Shown: piece by piece, positions 24,799 through 32,042 of the stretch
Layout of the letters: each line of letters starts with the position of its first letter
Numbering within the stretch: the stretch's first letter is position 1
Assembly: GCF_018785245.1 (NCBI RefSeq)
Contig: NZ_WQPL01000078.1
Coordinates: 1-32,098, forward strand
Direction: 5' to 3'
Length of the DNA stretch: 32,098 nt
Source of the DNA: Collinsella aerofaciens
Lineage (GTDB): Bacteria; Actinomycetota; Coriobacteriia; Coriobacteriales; Coriobacteriaceae
The notes under the pieces: model-generated
Databases searched by the model: none
Told to the model about the DNA's origin: nothing
The model's input: the letters and a program-made list of their open reading frames with translations, nothing else
Position numbers and translations under genes: made by a program

Positions 24799-25188
24799 TT
24801 AGGCAACGAGCCTGCACGCATATTCAATGGCTGCTGCGAGGCCGCCGCTCGATCGTGGTTTAAAGACCATGTCGGCGGCGGCCTCGTTTTCGTATCCGGC
24901 GCCGCGAAGGGCAAGTGCGATACCGGCTTCCAGGAGAAGGGGCAGACCGCGTTGGCTGGTTGCGATCACGGCAGCCTGATTGAGCGAGCAGCTGTGCGCC
25001 TGGCATTGGATAGCAAGTTCACCTTGCGCCGGGCAAGGGACCAGAACGGCGGCGACGCGACTTGATAGCAATGCAAATGCTGTGCGCTCATCGGGCGAAA
25101 GGCATTCTGCTTCAACGACGACGAGCTTGAGCGGTGCGCTGTTTGTGCGAAGCGTGGCTCGGTACATGCGGACCGAAGAACCCGACAT
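24799..25188 (-). CDS. Conserved-looking small protein of unknown function, divergent to XRE regulator
   Basis: 129 residues from ATG at 25188, chosen because ACAGGAG precedes it; upstream in-frame starts would overlap the palindrome. The sequence has an alpha/beta look: KLVVVEAECLS, FALLSSRVAAVLVPCP, NQAAVIATSQRGLPLLLEAGIALAL and a C-terminal GGLAAAIEYACRLV helix. I recognise no motif. It shares a promoter region with the XRE gene at 25265, including a perfect 24-bp palindrome, so the two are probably coregulated. A hairpin within it (24838-24885) is a likely terminator for the opposite strand. Confidence 0.65.
   Translation of the reverse strand: MSGSSVRMYRATLRTNSAPLKLVVVEAECLSPDERTAFALLSSRVAAVLVPCPAQGELAIQCQAHSCSLNQAAVIATSQRGLPLLLEAGIALALRGAGYENEAAADMVFKPRSSGGLAAAIEYACRLVA
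24838..24890 (+). terminator. Plus-strand terminator embedded in the convergent coding sequence
   Basis: GAGGCCGCCGC (24838-24848) pairs perfectly with GCGGCGGCCTC (24875-24885) and is followed by GTTTT on the plus strand; an inner TGGT/ACCA stem extends it. It lies 48 bp beyond the DUF1648-like stop, inside the opposite-strand gene. Confidence 0.6.
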
Positions 25189-25211
25189 AGAAAACTCCTG
25201 TGTATTCGGCA

Positions 25212-25235
25212 AAACGTAAACTATAGTTTACGTTT
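25212..25235. promoter_or_regulatory. Perfect 24-bp palindrome, probable XRE operator
   Basis: AAACGTAAACTA followed by its exact reverse complement TAGTTTACGTTT. TATAGT occurs on both strands at its centre and can act as a -10 box in each direction. It lies 23 bp upstream of the unknown gene and 29 bp upstream of the XRE gene. Confidence 0.8.
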
Positions 25236-25264
25236 ATGTTCGGCTCCATTTCAAACTCGGCTGC

Positions 25265-25483
25265 ATGGACGAACGTGCGAAACAGATTCTTGGCAGGCGG
25301 GTCGAAGAGACACGCAGAGACCTTGGTATCTCCAAGGTTGATTTTTGTGTGGCAACAGGAATCAGCCGACCCTACCTCGACCGAATCGAAGATGGGACGG
25401 CAAATTTCACGCTCAGGGTTCTATTTAAGATCGCGCCCGCACTCGGCATGACGGTGTCAGAGCTTCTCGAGGGCATTGAATAG
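25265..25483 (+). CDS. Small XRE-family HTH regulator
   Basis: 72 residues consisting of one XRE helix-turn-helix domain: LGRRVEETRRDLGISKVDFC, ATGISRPYLDRIEDGTANFT and LFKIAPALGMTVSELLEGIE correspond to the five helices. ATG at 25265 is the only possible start in frame but has no visible ribosome binding site, which suggests low translation. It most likely binds the adjacent 24-bp palindrome and controls itself and the divergent gene. No toxin-like or phage gene adjoins it. It ends 21 bp from the convergent asparaginase gene. Confidence 0.88.
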   Translation: MDERAKQILGRRVEETRRDLGISKVDFCVATGISRPYLDRIEDGTANFTLRVLFKIAPALGMTVSELLEGIE

Positions 25484-25504
25484 AAGATGCCTATTGACCG
25501 GTGG

Positions 25505-26518
25505 TTACACCATCGGGATGCGGTCGTGGTTGACTTGGCTGTAGAACAGGCGCTGAATCTCGGCTGCATCACGTGACTGGCCGAGTGCCCACATGGTTTT
25601 GGCCACGAGCGTCTCGGTGGTCATATCGTCGCCGCGCAAAATACCCGGATGATCGGCGTAGGCACGGCCGACCTCATAAACGCCCAGATCGAGGCCCTCT
25701 TCGGGGACCTGCGTGGTCATAACGACGGTGCGGCCCGAATCGACCCAGCGGAAAATCGCCTCTTGGAACGACTCGCCTGACTCACCAAACTCGGGGATAC
25801 CGCCAATGCCAAAGGTCTCCAGAATCACGGCATCGTAGCTATCGGCAAGGGCGTCGAGGATGCCCGGGTTTACGCCGGGCGTAAGCTTGAGTACAAATAC
25901 GCGCGGGTCGATGCTGTCGTAGAAACGCACCGGGTTTTCGCCCTGATGCGTGCCGTGAAGCCCATTGCGCACGATGCGGTCGTTGCGGATATAGGCAATG
26001 GGCGGATAGTTGACGCTAATGAACGCATTGAAGCTCATCGTGCGCTGCTTGCGGGCGCGCGTGCCGGCAATGGCGACGCCGCCAAACACGATCGAGACGT
26101 CGTGCGAGTGTTCGTCGAGCGCATAGAGCAAGCTTTGATACAGATTGAGCTTGGCGTCGGTAAAGGGGTTGCCCATGGGCTTTTGCGAGCCGGTGAGCAC
26201 GATGGGCTTGGGGCTGTCCTGAATCAGGTAGGAAAGCGCTGCCGCGGTGTAGCTCATGGTGTCGGTGCCGTGCAGAATCACGAAGCCGTCGTGGTCGGCA
26301 TAACCCTCGACGATGACGTCGCGGATACGCATCCAGTCACTGGGGCGCATATTGGTGCTGTCGATGTTCATGGGCTGCACGACGTCGAGCTCGCAGAGGC
26401 CCGAGATCTCGGGGACGCTCTGGGCGAGTTCCTCACCGGTCAGGGCGGGGGAGAGGCCGTTGCCGTCCTCGGTCGATGCGATGGTGCCGCCCGTGGCGAT
26501 GAGAAGGATGCGCTTCAT
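25505..26518 (-). CDS. L-asparaginase, type I (cytoplasmic)
   Basis: 337 residues from ATG at 26518 with ATAGGAAT upstream. First catalytic motif ATGGTIAST (Thr12), second HGTDTM (residues 83-88, Thr85 and Asp86) and the LTGSQKPM lysine block are all present. No signal peptide, which with the length points to the cytoplasmic class I enzyme: asparagine to aspartate plus ammonia. It is monocistronic between the XRE gene (convergent) and guaA (divergent). The 267 bp to guaA carries AT-rich promoter-like sequence including GTGTACAC (about 26711-26718). Confidence 0.93.
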   Translation of the reverse strand: MKRILLIATGGTIASTEDGNGLSPALTGEELAQSVPEISGLCELDVVQPMNIDSTNMRPSDWMRIRDVIVEGYADHDGFVILHGTDTMSYTAAALSYLIQDSPKPIVLTGSQKPMGNPFTDAKLNLYQSLLYALDEHSHDVSIVFGGVAIAGTRARKQRTMSFNAFISVNYPPIAYIRNDRIVRNGLHGTHQGENPVRFYDSIDPRVFVLKLTPGVNPGILDALADSYDAVILETFGIGGIPEFGESGESFQEAIFRWVDSGRTVVMTTQVPEEGLDLGVYEVGRAYADHPGILRGDDMTTETLVAKTMWALGQSRDAAEIQRLFYSQVNHDRIPMV

Positions 26519-26785
26519 GCTGGTATTCCTATCGTATTTGCCGCCGCAGAGGCGGAGTCGTTCGGCAGTATTGTGGCACAGGGCATCCAATGTTCAAACG
26601 TATTACATCATCTGTAACGTCTGGTAACACTTCAATTGTTGTTAAATAGGGGCCCAGATCGTGCGTTTGCCGTGCGCTGATGGCTGCGAGGGACGAGAAA
26701 CCCCATATAACGTGTACACTATGAAAGTTATTTTCGTTCATTCACGCGGGTGGGCACCGGCTCCCCGCCAACAAGAGGGGGAACC

Positions 26786-28384
26786 ATGGATCAAAAGGCT
26801 TCCGCAAAGGTCCTCGTACTCGACTTTGGTGCGCAGTACGGTCAGCTCATTGCCCGTCGCGTCCGCGACCTCAACGTGTATTCCGAGATTGTCCCCTGCG
26901 ACATCTCGGCCGACGAGATTCGCGAGATGAACGCCTCTGCGCTCATCCTTTCTGGCGGCCCGGCCTCCGTGTATGCCGAGGACGCTCCGTCCATCGACCC
27001 CGCCATCTTTGACCTGGGCCTTCCCGTCCTGGGCTTTTGCTACGGCCATCAGATCACGGCCGTGACGCTCGGCGGCAAGGTCGGTCACTCCGAGGTGGGC
27101 GAGTACGGCCGCGCCACCATCACGCGCACGGCTGGCGCCAAGCTTTTTAACTCCACGCCCATGGAGCAGACCGTGTGGATGAGCCATCGCGACGCCGTTT
27201 CCGAGGTGCCCGAGGGCTTTACCGTTACCGCCAGCACCGACGTGTGCCCGGTTGCCGCCATGGAGTGCCCCGAGCGCAAAATCTTCACCACGCAGTTCCA
27301 CCCCGAGGTCAAGCACTCCGAGTACGGTCAGCAGCTGCTGAGCAACTTCCTGTTTGAGATCTGCGGCCTGGAGCCCAACTGGAGCATGGACAACCTGGTC
27401 GAGACCATGACGGCCGAGTTCCGCGAGAAAGTCGGTGACGACCGCGTGATTCTGGCTCTGTCCGGTGGCGTCGACTCCTCCGTCGTGGCCGCGCTGGGCG
27501 CCCGCGCTGTGGGCAAGCAGATGACGTGCGTCTTCATCAACCACGGCCTGCTGCGCAAGGGCGAGCCCGAGCAGGTGGAGGAGGTCTTCACCAAGCAGTT
27601 CGACGTCGACTTTATCCACGTCCACGCCGAGGACCGCTATGCCGAGCTTCTGGCCGGCGTGACCGAGCCCGAGCAGAAGCGCCGCATCATCGGTACGCAG
27701 TTCTGGAAAGAGTTCTTCGCCGTGGCGCAGCAGCTCGAGACCGATGGCAAGCCGGTCAAGTATCTGGCTCAGGGCACCATCTACCCCGACATCATCGAGT
27801 CCGGCGCTCGCAAGACGGGCGGCAAGACGGCCACCATCAAGAGCCATCACAACCTGATCCCGTTCCCCGAGGGCGTGCACTTCGACCTTATTGAGCCGCT
27901 CGACCACTTCTTTAAGGACGAGGTCCGCGCGCTTGGTCTGGCGCTCGGACTGCCGGGTCACATCGTGTTCCGCCAGCCTTTCCCGGGCCCGGGTCTTGCC
28001 ATCCGCATCATCGGCGCGGTCGACAAGGAGAAGCTCGAGATCCTCAAGAACGCTGACGCTATCGTGCGCGAGGAGCTCGACGCCTACAACCAGCGTCTGT
28101 TTGAGCAGACTGGCGAGCGCAACTCCGAGCACAGCTGCTGGCAGTATTTCGCGGTCCTGCCCGACATCAAGTCCGTCGGTGTTATGGGCGACGAGCGCAC
28201 CTATCAGCGCCCGATCATCCTGCGTGCCGTCGAGTCCAGCGATGCCATGACCGCCGACTGGGCCAAGCTGCCCTACGACGTGCTGGCCCGCATTTCCGGC
28301 CGCATCGTGGCCGAGGTTCCCGGCGCCAACCGCGTGTGCTACGACATCACGTCCAAGCCGCCCGCGACCATCGAGTGGGAGTAA
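26786..28384 (+). CDS. guaA: GMP synthase (glutamine-hydrolysing)
   Basis: 532 residues, full length. N-terminal class I amidotransferase (1-200): VLDFGAQYGQLIARR, LILSGGPASV, nucleophile Cys85 in LGFCYGHQ and QFHPEV for the His/Glu pair. ATP pyrophosphatase domain with P-loop LALSGGVDSSVVA, TIYPDIIESG, then the dimerisation domain with HNLIPFP and RQPFPGPGLAIRI, ending YDITSKPPATIEWE. Converts XMP to GMP using glutamine in the cytoplasm. ATG at 26786 follows AGAGGGGGAA. Terminator at 28401. I do not see a purine riboswitch upstream. Confidence 0.97.
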   Translation: MDQKASAKVLVLDFGAQYGQLIARRVRDLNVYSEIVPCDISADEIREMNASALILSGGPASVYAEDAPSIDPAIFDLGLPVLGFCYGHQITAVTLGGKVGHSEVGEYGRATITRTAGAKLFNSTPMEQTVWMSHRDAVSEVPEGFTVTASTDVCPVAAMECPERKIFTTQFHPEVKHSEYGQQLLSNFLFEICGLEPNWSMDNLVETMTAEFREKVGDDRVILALSGGVDSSVVAALGARAVGKQMTCVFINHGLLRKGEPEQVEEVFTKQFDVDFIHVHAEDRYAELLAGVTEPEQKRRIIGTQFWKEFFAVAQQLETDGKPVKYLAQGTIYPDIIESGARKTGGKTATIKSHHNLIPFPEGVHFDLIEPLDHFFKDEVRALGLALGLPGHIVFRQPFPGPGLAIRIIGAVDKEKLEILKNADAIVREELDAYNQRLFEQTGERNSEHSCWQYFAVLPDIKSVGVMGDERTYQRPIILRAVESSDAMTADWAKLPYDVLARISGRIVAEVPGANRVCYDITSKPPATIEWE

Positions 28385-28400
28385 ACGATATTCGTTGATT

Positions 28401-28443
28401 TCAAGCCTCTGACCTGCGAAAACAGGTCGGGGGCTTCTTATTT
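28401..28443 (+). terminator. Rho-independent terminator of guaA
   Basis: AAGCCTCTGACCTG pairs with CAGGTCGGGGGCTT (two mismatches or wobbles) around CGAAAA, followed by a T-rich run CTTATTTTG. Confidence 0.8.
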
Positions 28444-28478
28444 TGCAACCTCTGTGCAACCTTTGCGGTTTCGCGCCC

Positions 28479-28507
28479 CGTGAACAGGGGACGTAGCACT
28501 GTTCACG
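28479..28507. repeat. Constant-loop hairpin C
   Basis: 9-bp perfect stem CGTGAACAG / CTGTTCACG around the 11-nt loop GGGACGTAGCA. It shares loop length and the GGG(A/T)C start with the hairpins at 13335-13369 and 20671-20701, while the stem sequence is unrelated. Confidence 0.85.
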
Positions 28508-28641
28508 TCTGGGCCCATATCCGCACCGATCATTGCCCGCGCTGCTTCTGCTTGCGCTTCAGCTTCCGCTGCTCGAGGCACGTCGCCCGGTGTTCCTCGC
28601 CAGAGGAGAGCTGGCCGTTCCTTGCGAAACCGCGAGGCCAC

Positions 28642-28809
28642 CTATATCCGCTTGCTGCGGGCTTGCTTGAACCAGTTCCTTTTGAAAGAGCCTATACCTC
28701 CGAAGAACTTGTTGTACGTCTCACCGTCCTCCTTGGCCTCGTACTTGACCAAGGCAAGTTCGATAGTACAGAGGTAATCCGCCACTTGCTCGAGGCGGTA
28801 GTCGGTCAT
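28642..28809 (-). CDS. Small orphan ORF or gene remnant
   Basis: 55 residues beginning MTDYRLEQVADYLCTIELAL and ending with NWFKQARSKRI. The composition, rich in Lys, Glu, Tyr and Asp, is more protein-like than the surrounding frames. The ATG has no ribosome binding site; the frame stays open upstream to about 29112, so this may be the 3' end of a decayed gene. On the plus strand 28843-28998 also reads plausibly (EQKERILATFGDLCCEMEGC), so the coding strand is not certain. The whole 28444-29126 interval otherwise holds only the hairpin at 28479. Confidence 0.3.
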   Translation of the reverse strand: MTDYRLEQVADYLCTIELALVKYEAKEDGETYNKFFGGIGSFKRNWFKQARSKRI

Positions 28810-29100
28810 CGAGGTCTTGCGGCGTCGGACGACCCCTTTTGAGAGGACCTTGCCCACCGAGTCGTCTCGCCCGCGGAACAGAAGGAGCGCATCCTCGCGA
28901 CCTTCGGCGACCTGTGCTGCGAGATGGAGGGCTGCACCATCGTGCAGGGCCCTTTCCAAAGCGAAGTGTCGAGCCGAAGTGTTGAGCGTCGGCCCTGAAT
29001 GTTCAATGGCCGTTGTTTTCTGCCCCTCAAGTGGTGAACTTCTCCTCGGGGCTGTTGATTCCCCCACGCGCCCCCTTCCGTTCTCTGTGTTCCCCTTATA

Positions 29101-29116
29101 CTCCTTGTACAAGGAG
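29101..29116. promoter_or_regulatory. 16-bp palindrome overlapping the ribosome binding site of the LevR-like gene
   Basis: CTCCTTGTACAAGGAG is perfectly self-complementary. Its right half is the AAGGAG of the ribosome binding site (AAGGAGGT), and TATACT at 29097-29102, a -10-like box, overlaps its left edge. Confidence 0.65.
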
Positions 29117-29126
29117 GTAAGAAGTC

Positions 29127-31868
29127 ATGGACAAGACCGCACAGGACAGCTTGGCAAAGAAGCCCGTCGACATGAGGGACAGGATTCTCGAGCATCTCGA
29201 GGCCCTCACCTCTGCCGTCTCGCTCGACGACCTTGCCCGTCTGTCCACCTCCGACATCGCCGAGACGCTCATCATCTCCAGGAGTCTGGCGAGCCAGTAC
29301 CTCAACGACCTTGTTCGCGCCGGCCTTGTGGTTAAGGTGGCGGGCAGGCCTGTCCGTTATTTTCATCGCCGCGCGTTCCAGAAGCGTTTTCAGGTAAAGC
29401 TCTCTGCAAGCGAGTACGCCTCGCTCGCCGACCTCATCCAGGCGACGGGAATCGCCGATCACCGTGACTTCGCGCGTGCCGTGGGCTTTGACCTGAGCCT
29501 CAGCTCCGTTGTCGAGCAGTGCAAGGCTGCGGTTCAGTACCCTCCGTTCGGCCTGCCCATCCTCTTGAGCGGCGGCGTGGGTGTCGGCAAGTCTTTTCTT
29601 TCTCGTCTTGTGTACGAGTACGGTAAGAACCAGGGCTTGCTGCCCCGCGACTCCTCCTATGTGCGCATCGACTGCGCCGGGGTCCCGGACGCCGCCTCGT
29701 TCAACGGGCTTCTTGACGAGTCGATCGCGAAATCGCGCGGGGGTGTGGTTTTTGTCAACGGCATCGAGGCACTCTCTCCCTCTGCGATGGAGCACTGCCT
29801 TGCGACGGCCCTCGGGCTCGATGCCTCCCAGGATGCGCCGCGCGCTCGCCTCGTTCTTTCGACGACGCTTTCCGCCGATGACCTGAAGGTTTCCTCGGCC
29901 TACAGCAAAATGCCCATCTGTGCCCGCGTCCCCTCACTCAAGGAGCGGACCCCCGAGGAGCGCGAGGATCTCATCTTGAGCTTCCTGCGCAGCGAGGGGT
30001 GCCGAATCGGTTCTGATGTGAAGATTAGCCGCGGCGCATACCGTTGCCTCGTGAACGCGGACTTTTCCGATAACATCGCCGGCTTGCGCGCCTGCGTGAC
30101 GAACTGCTGCGCCAAAGCGTTCCTCAATCGCGAGGGCGACTACGTCGTCGTTCGCCCGTATCTTCTTCCCAGCGGGCTCCTCTCCTCCGCGCAGATCGAT
30201 CAACAGCCCGATGATGGCGTTCTGATCGACGCGTCCCTGGATGCCGCCGAGAGCACAGGGCCGGTCGAGCAGGCGCTCGATGCCCTGTGCTCTCTCGATG
30301 AGCGATTCTGCGCCGGGGAGCTCTCTGTCTCCGAGCTCGTCTCGCAAGCTGTCTCCGCTGTGCGCGGCGTTGAGGATCACTTGATCTTCGGCCGCGGCGT
30401 TACCTCCTCGAGGTCGCGCGCCTTCGAGCGCATCGTGGGCGCGGTCCTTGCCGACGCAGGCTCTTCTTATGGCATCGAGCTTTCGAGGAAGGTCGCTTTT
30501 CTACTGGCCCAGGAGATTTGCCTGCAGTTGTGGCCGGGCATCGGCCTGGCTAAGCGAAAGTCTGCCTGTGCGGAGCAAATCTCCCATCTCCTCGGTGCCG
30601 TGACCTCCGAATTACCGTTTGCCTCGAGCGTCTCCGATCAGGTCGCCGCAGACGTGGAAGGGGCGCTGGGAATCTCGCTCGATCACTTCACGAAGACGCT
30701 TCTGACGCTGTGCGTCGCATCGGAGTCTCGCGATGCGAAGGCCCTTCGGACGCTCTGCGTCATCTTGTCCCACGGCTACTCAACGGCGACGAGCATCGCC
30801 GACGCGGCGAACCGTATGCTCGGCATGCATGTGTACGAGGCTGTCGACATGCCCTACGACCAGCAGCTGAAGGACATCGTCGGTCCGCTCCAGCGTCTCG
30901 TCGACCGCCATTCCTACTGCACCGGGGTCGTGTTCCTCGTCGACATGGGCTCCTTGGAGGAGGCCTATAAGGCCCTCGAGAACGTTACCGACTCCACTAT
31001 CGGCGTGGTGAACAACGTCTCTACCGGTCTTGCGCTCGAGATCGGGGTCGGGCTGCTCGGCGGCAAGTCCATCGCCGAGGTTCTTGGCGATGCGACCGCC
31101 GCGTGCGTGACGCACTGCAAGGTGATCGAGCGCGTCAACCGTGAGGACGCCATCGTCTTCTGCTCCGAGTCCGGGGTCGACGCCGCGGAGAGGATACGCC
31201 AGCTCGTCTCGCAGAGCCTCCCGCGCACCATAGGCGCGCGCCTGCTCACGAGGCCCTTCAAGCAGCTCGTCGCGAACGGGTCGAATGACGCCGTTTTCTC
31301 CGAGCACCGCGTCTGCGCCGTCATCGGCACGGGAGACCCCGGGGTCGCCTCCGTCCCCTTCGTCGCCCTCGAGGACATCATGTCGACGGCGTCCGCCTCT
31401 AAGGTTGATGCCGTGTTCGGCAGGTGGCTTGACGCTTCCGAGCTCTCTTCTTTCCACGAGAAGCTGCTCTCGAACATGACGCTGCAGAACGTCATCCGCT
31501 CCATCACCATCCTCGACCCGGAGCGGCTATTCCACGAGATCGAGAGCGCCGTGCACGAGCTTCAGCGCAGGACAGGCGAGAAGATCGGCAGCAACGCCAT
31601 CATTGGGCTCTACGTCCACCTCTGCTGTCTCGTCGAGCGCCTTGTTACCAGAAACCCCATTGAGACCTACGTTGGCCAGGACCGCTTCGAGGAGGAGCGT
31701 GCCGATTTCATCGAGTCCTTCAGGCAGAGCTTCTCGAGCATCTCGACGCGCTATCGCGTAGAGGTTCCCGTAAGCGAGATCGCATATGTCTTCGACTACA
31801 TAAGCGTGAGCGCCGCCCCGGCGCGAGAAGAGCGCCTCGGCTCCTCGGACCTCCTGCTCGACGAGTGA
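29127..31868 (+). CDS. LevR-like PTS-controlled regulator with a degenerate sigma-54 AAA+ domain
   Basis: 913 residues, ATG at 29127 after AAGGAGGT. Winged HTH (about 15-80; TSDIAETLIISRSLASQYLND), AAA+ domain (about 115-350; Walker A GGVGVGKS at 149-156), first PRD-like helical region (about 380-525), EIIA-Man-like domain (about 540-665; His549 in ILSHG as phosphosite), EIIB-Gat-like domain (about 670-770; Cys679, then VIGTGDPGVASVPFVALED), second PRD (about 785-895; His831 in GLYVHLCCLVERL). In true LevR/NtrC-type activators GAFTGA contacts sigma-54 and Walker B is hhhhDE. Here the GAFTGA loop is absent (about 20 residues missing after RIDCAG) and Walker B reads GVVFVNG. It probably controls a PTS operon downstream of the window, by sugar-dependent phosphorylation, without sigma-54. 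Confidence 0.88.
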   Translation: MDKTAQDSLAKKPVDMRDRILEHLEALTSAVSLDDLARLSTSDIAETLIISRSLASQYLNDLVRAGLVVKVAGRPVRYFHRRAFQKRFQVKLSASEYASLADLIQATGIADHRDFARAVGFDLSLSSVVEQCKAAVQYPPFGLPILLSGGVGVGKSFLSRLVYEYGKNQGLLPRDSSYVRIDCAGVPDAASFNGLLDESIAKSRGGVVFVNGIEALSPSAMEHCLATALGLDASQDAPRARLVLSTTLSADDLKVSSAYSKMPICARVPSLKERTPEEREDLILSFLRSEGCRIGSDVKISRGAYRCLVNADFSDNIAGLRACVTNCCAKAFLNREGDYVVVRPYLLPSGLLSSAQIDQQPDDGVLIDASLDAAESTGPVEQALDALCSLDERFCAGELSVSELVSQAVSAVRGVEDHLIFGRGVTSSRSRAFERIVGAVLADAGSSYGIELSRKVAFLLAQEICLQLWPGIGLAKRKSACAEQISHLLGAVTSELPFASSVSDQVAADVEGALGISLDHFTKTLLTLCVASESRDAKALRTLCVILSHGYSTATSIADAANRMLGMHVYEAVDMPYDQQLKDIVGPLQRLVDRHSYCTGVVFLVDMGSLEEAYKALENVTDSTIGVVNNVSTGLALEIGVGLLGGKSIAEVLGDATAACVTHCKVIERVNREDAIVFCSESGVDAAERIRQLVSQSLPRTIGARLLTRPFKQLVANGSNDAVFSEHRVCAVIGTGDPGVASVPFVALEDIMSTASASKVDAVFGRWLDASELSSFHEKLLSNMTLQNVIRSITILDPERLFHEIESAVHELQRRTGEKIGSNAIIGLYVHLCCLVERLVTRNPIETYVGQDRFEEERADFIESFRQSFSSISTRYRVEVPVSEIAYVFDYISVSAAPAREERLGSSDLLLDE

Positions 31869-31991
31869 CCTTCCCCGCGCCGCCGCAAGCTGACTGCGCG
31901 TCCTCAATAATCCGATAACCCCTTGCCCGGCGCGAATCCGGATAGCGCCGAGGCAGTACCGAACGTAAAACTTCATTTGATAGGAGCAAAC
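31869..31991 (+). other. Intergenic region after the regulator
   Basis: 123 bp with no clear terminator and no -24/-12 sigma-54 promoter (no GG-n10-GC with the usual TGGCAC/TTGC context). A ribosome binding site TAGGAGC precedes the ATG at 31992. Confidence 0.5.
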
Positions 31992-32042
31992 ATGAGTGTT
32001 GTTATGGCACGAATCGACAAGGCTCTGTTAGACCAGGATTGA
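31992..32042 (+). pseudogene. Truncated start of a mannose-family PTS IIB gene (or leader peptide)
   Basis: A well-placed ribosome binding site (AGGAGC, 8 bp) and ATG open a frame of only 16 codons, MSVVMARIDKALLDQD, then TGA. The beginning resembles mannose-family IIB proteins, which typically start with an xIVxARIDDRLIHGQV-like sequence. The following sequence does not restore the expected HGQ motif in any frame within the remaining 56 bp. It could be a broken IIB gene or a short leader peptide. Confidence 0.35.

Noticed and set aside
26605-26625. Additional copy of the ATCTGTAACATCT repeat upstream of the asparaginase gene
   Set aside because: Only a core of about 12 bases is similar and no inverted partner is nearby; it may be chance.
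26591-26785. Possible purine riboswitch before guaA
   Set aside because: No conserved three-way-junction core seen; only promoter-like AT-rich sequence and a GC stem near the start codon.
26738-28459. Minus-strand open frame opposite guaA
   Set aside because: Shadow of guaA; no ribosome binding site or recognisable domain.
28480-28842. Plus-strand 120-codon frame after guaA
   Set aside because: Starts inside the constant-loop hairpin, has no ribosome binding site, and its Arg/Cys/Ser-rich first half does not look like a protein.
31869-31991. Sigma-54 promoter downstream of the LevR-like gene
   Set aside because: No TGGCAC-n5-TTGC type sequence with correct spacing; TGGCACGAATCGAC at about 32005 lies inside the next frame and lacks the GC partner.
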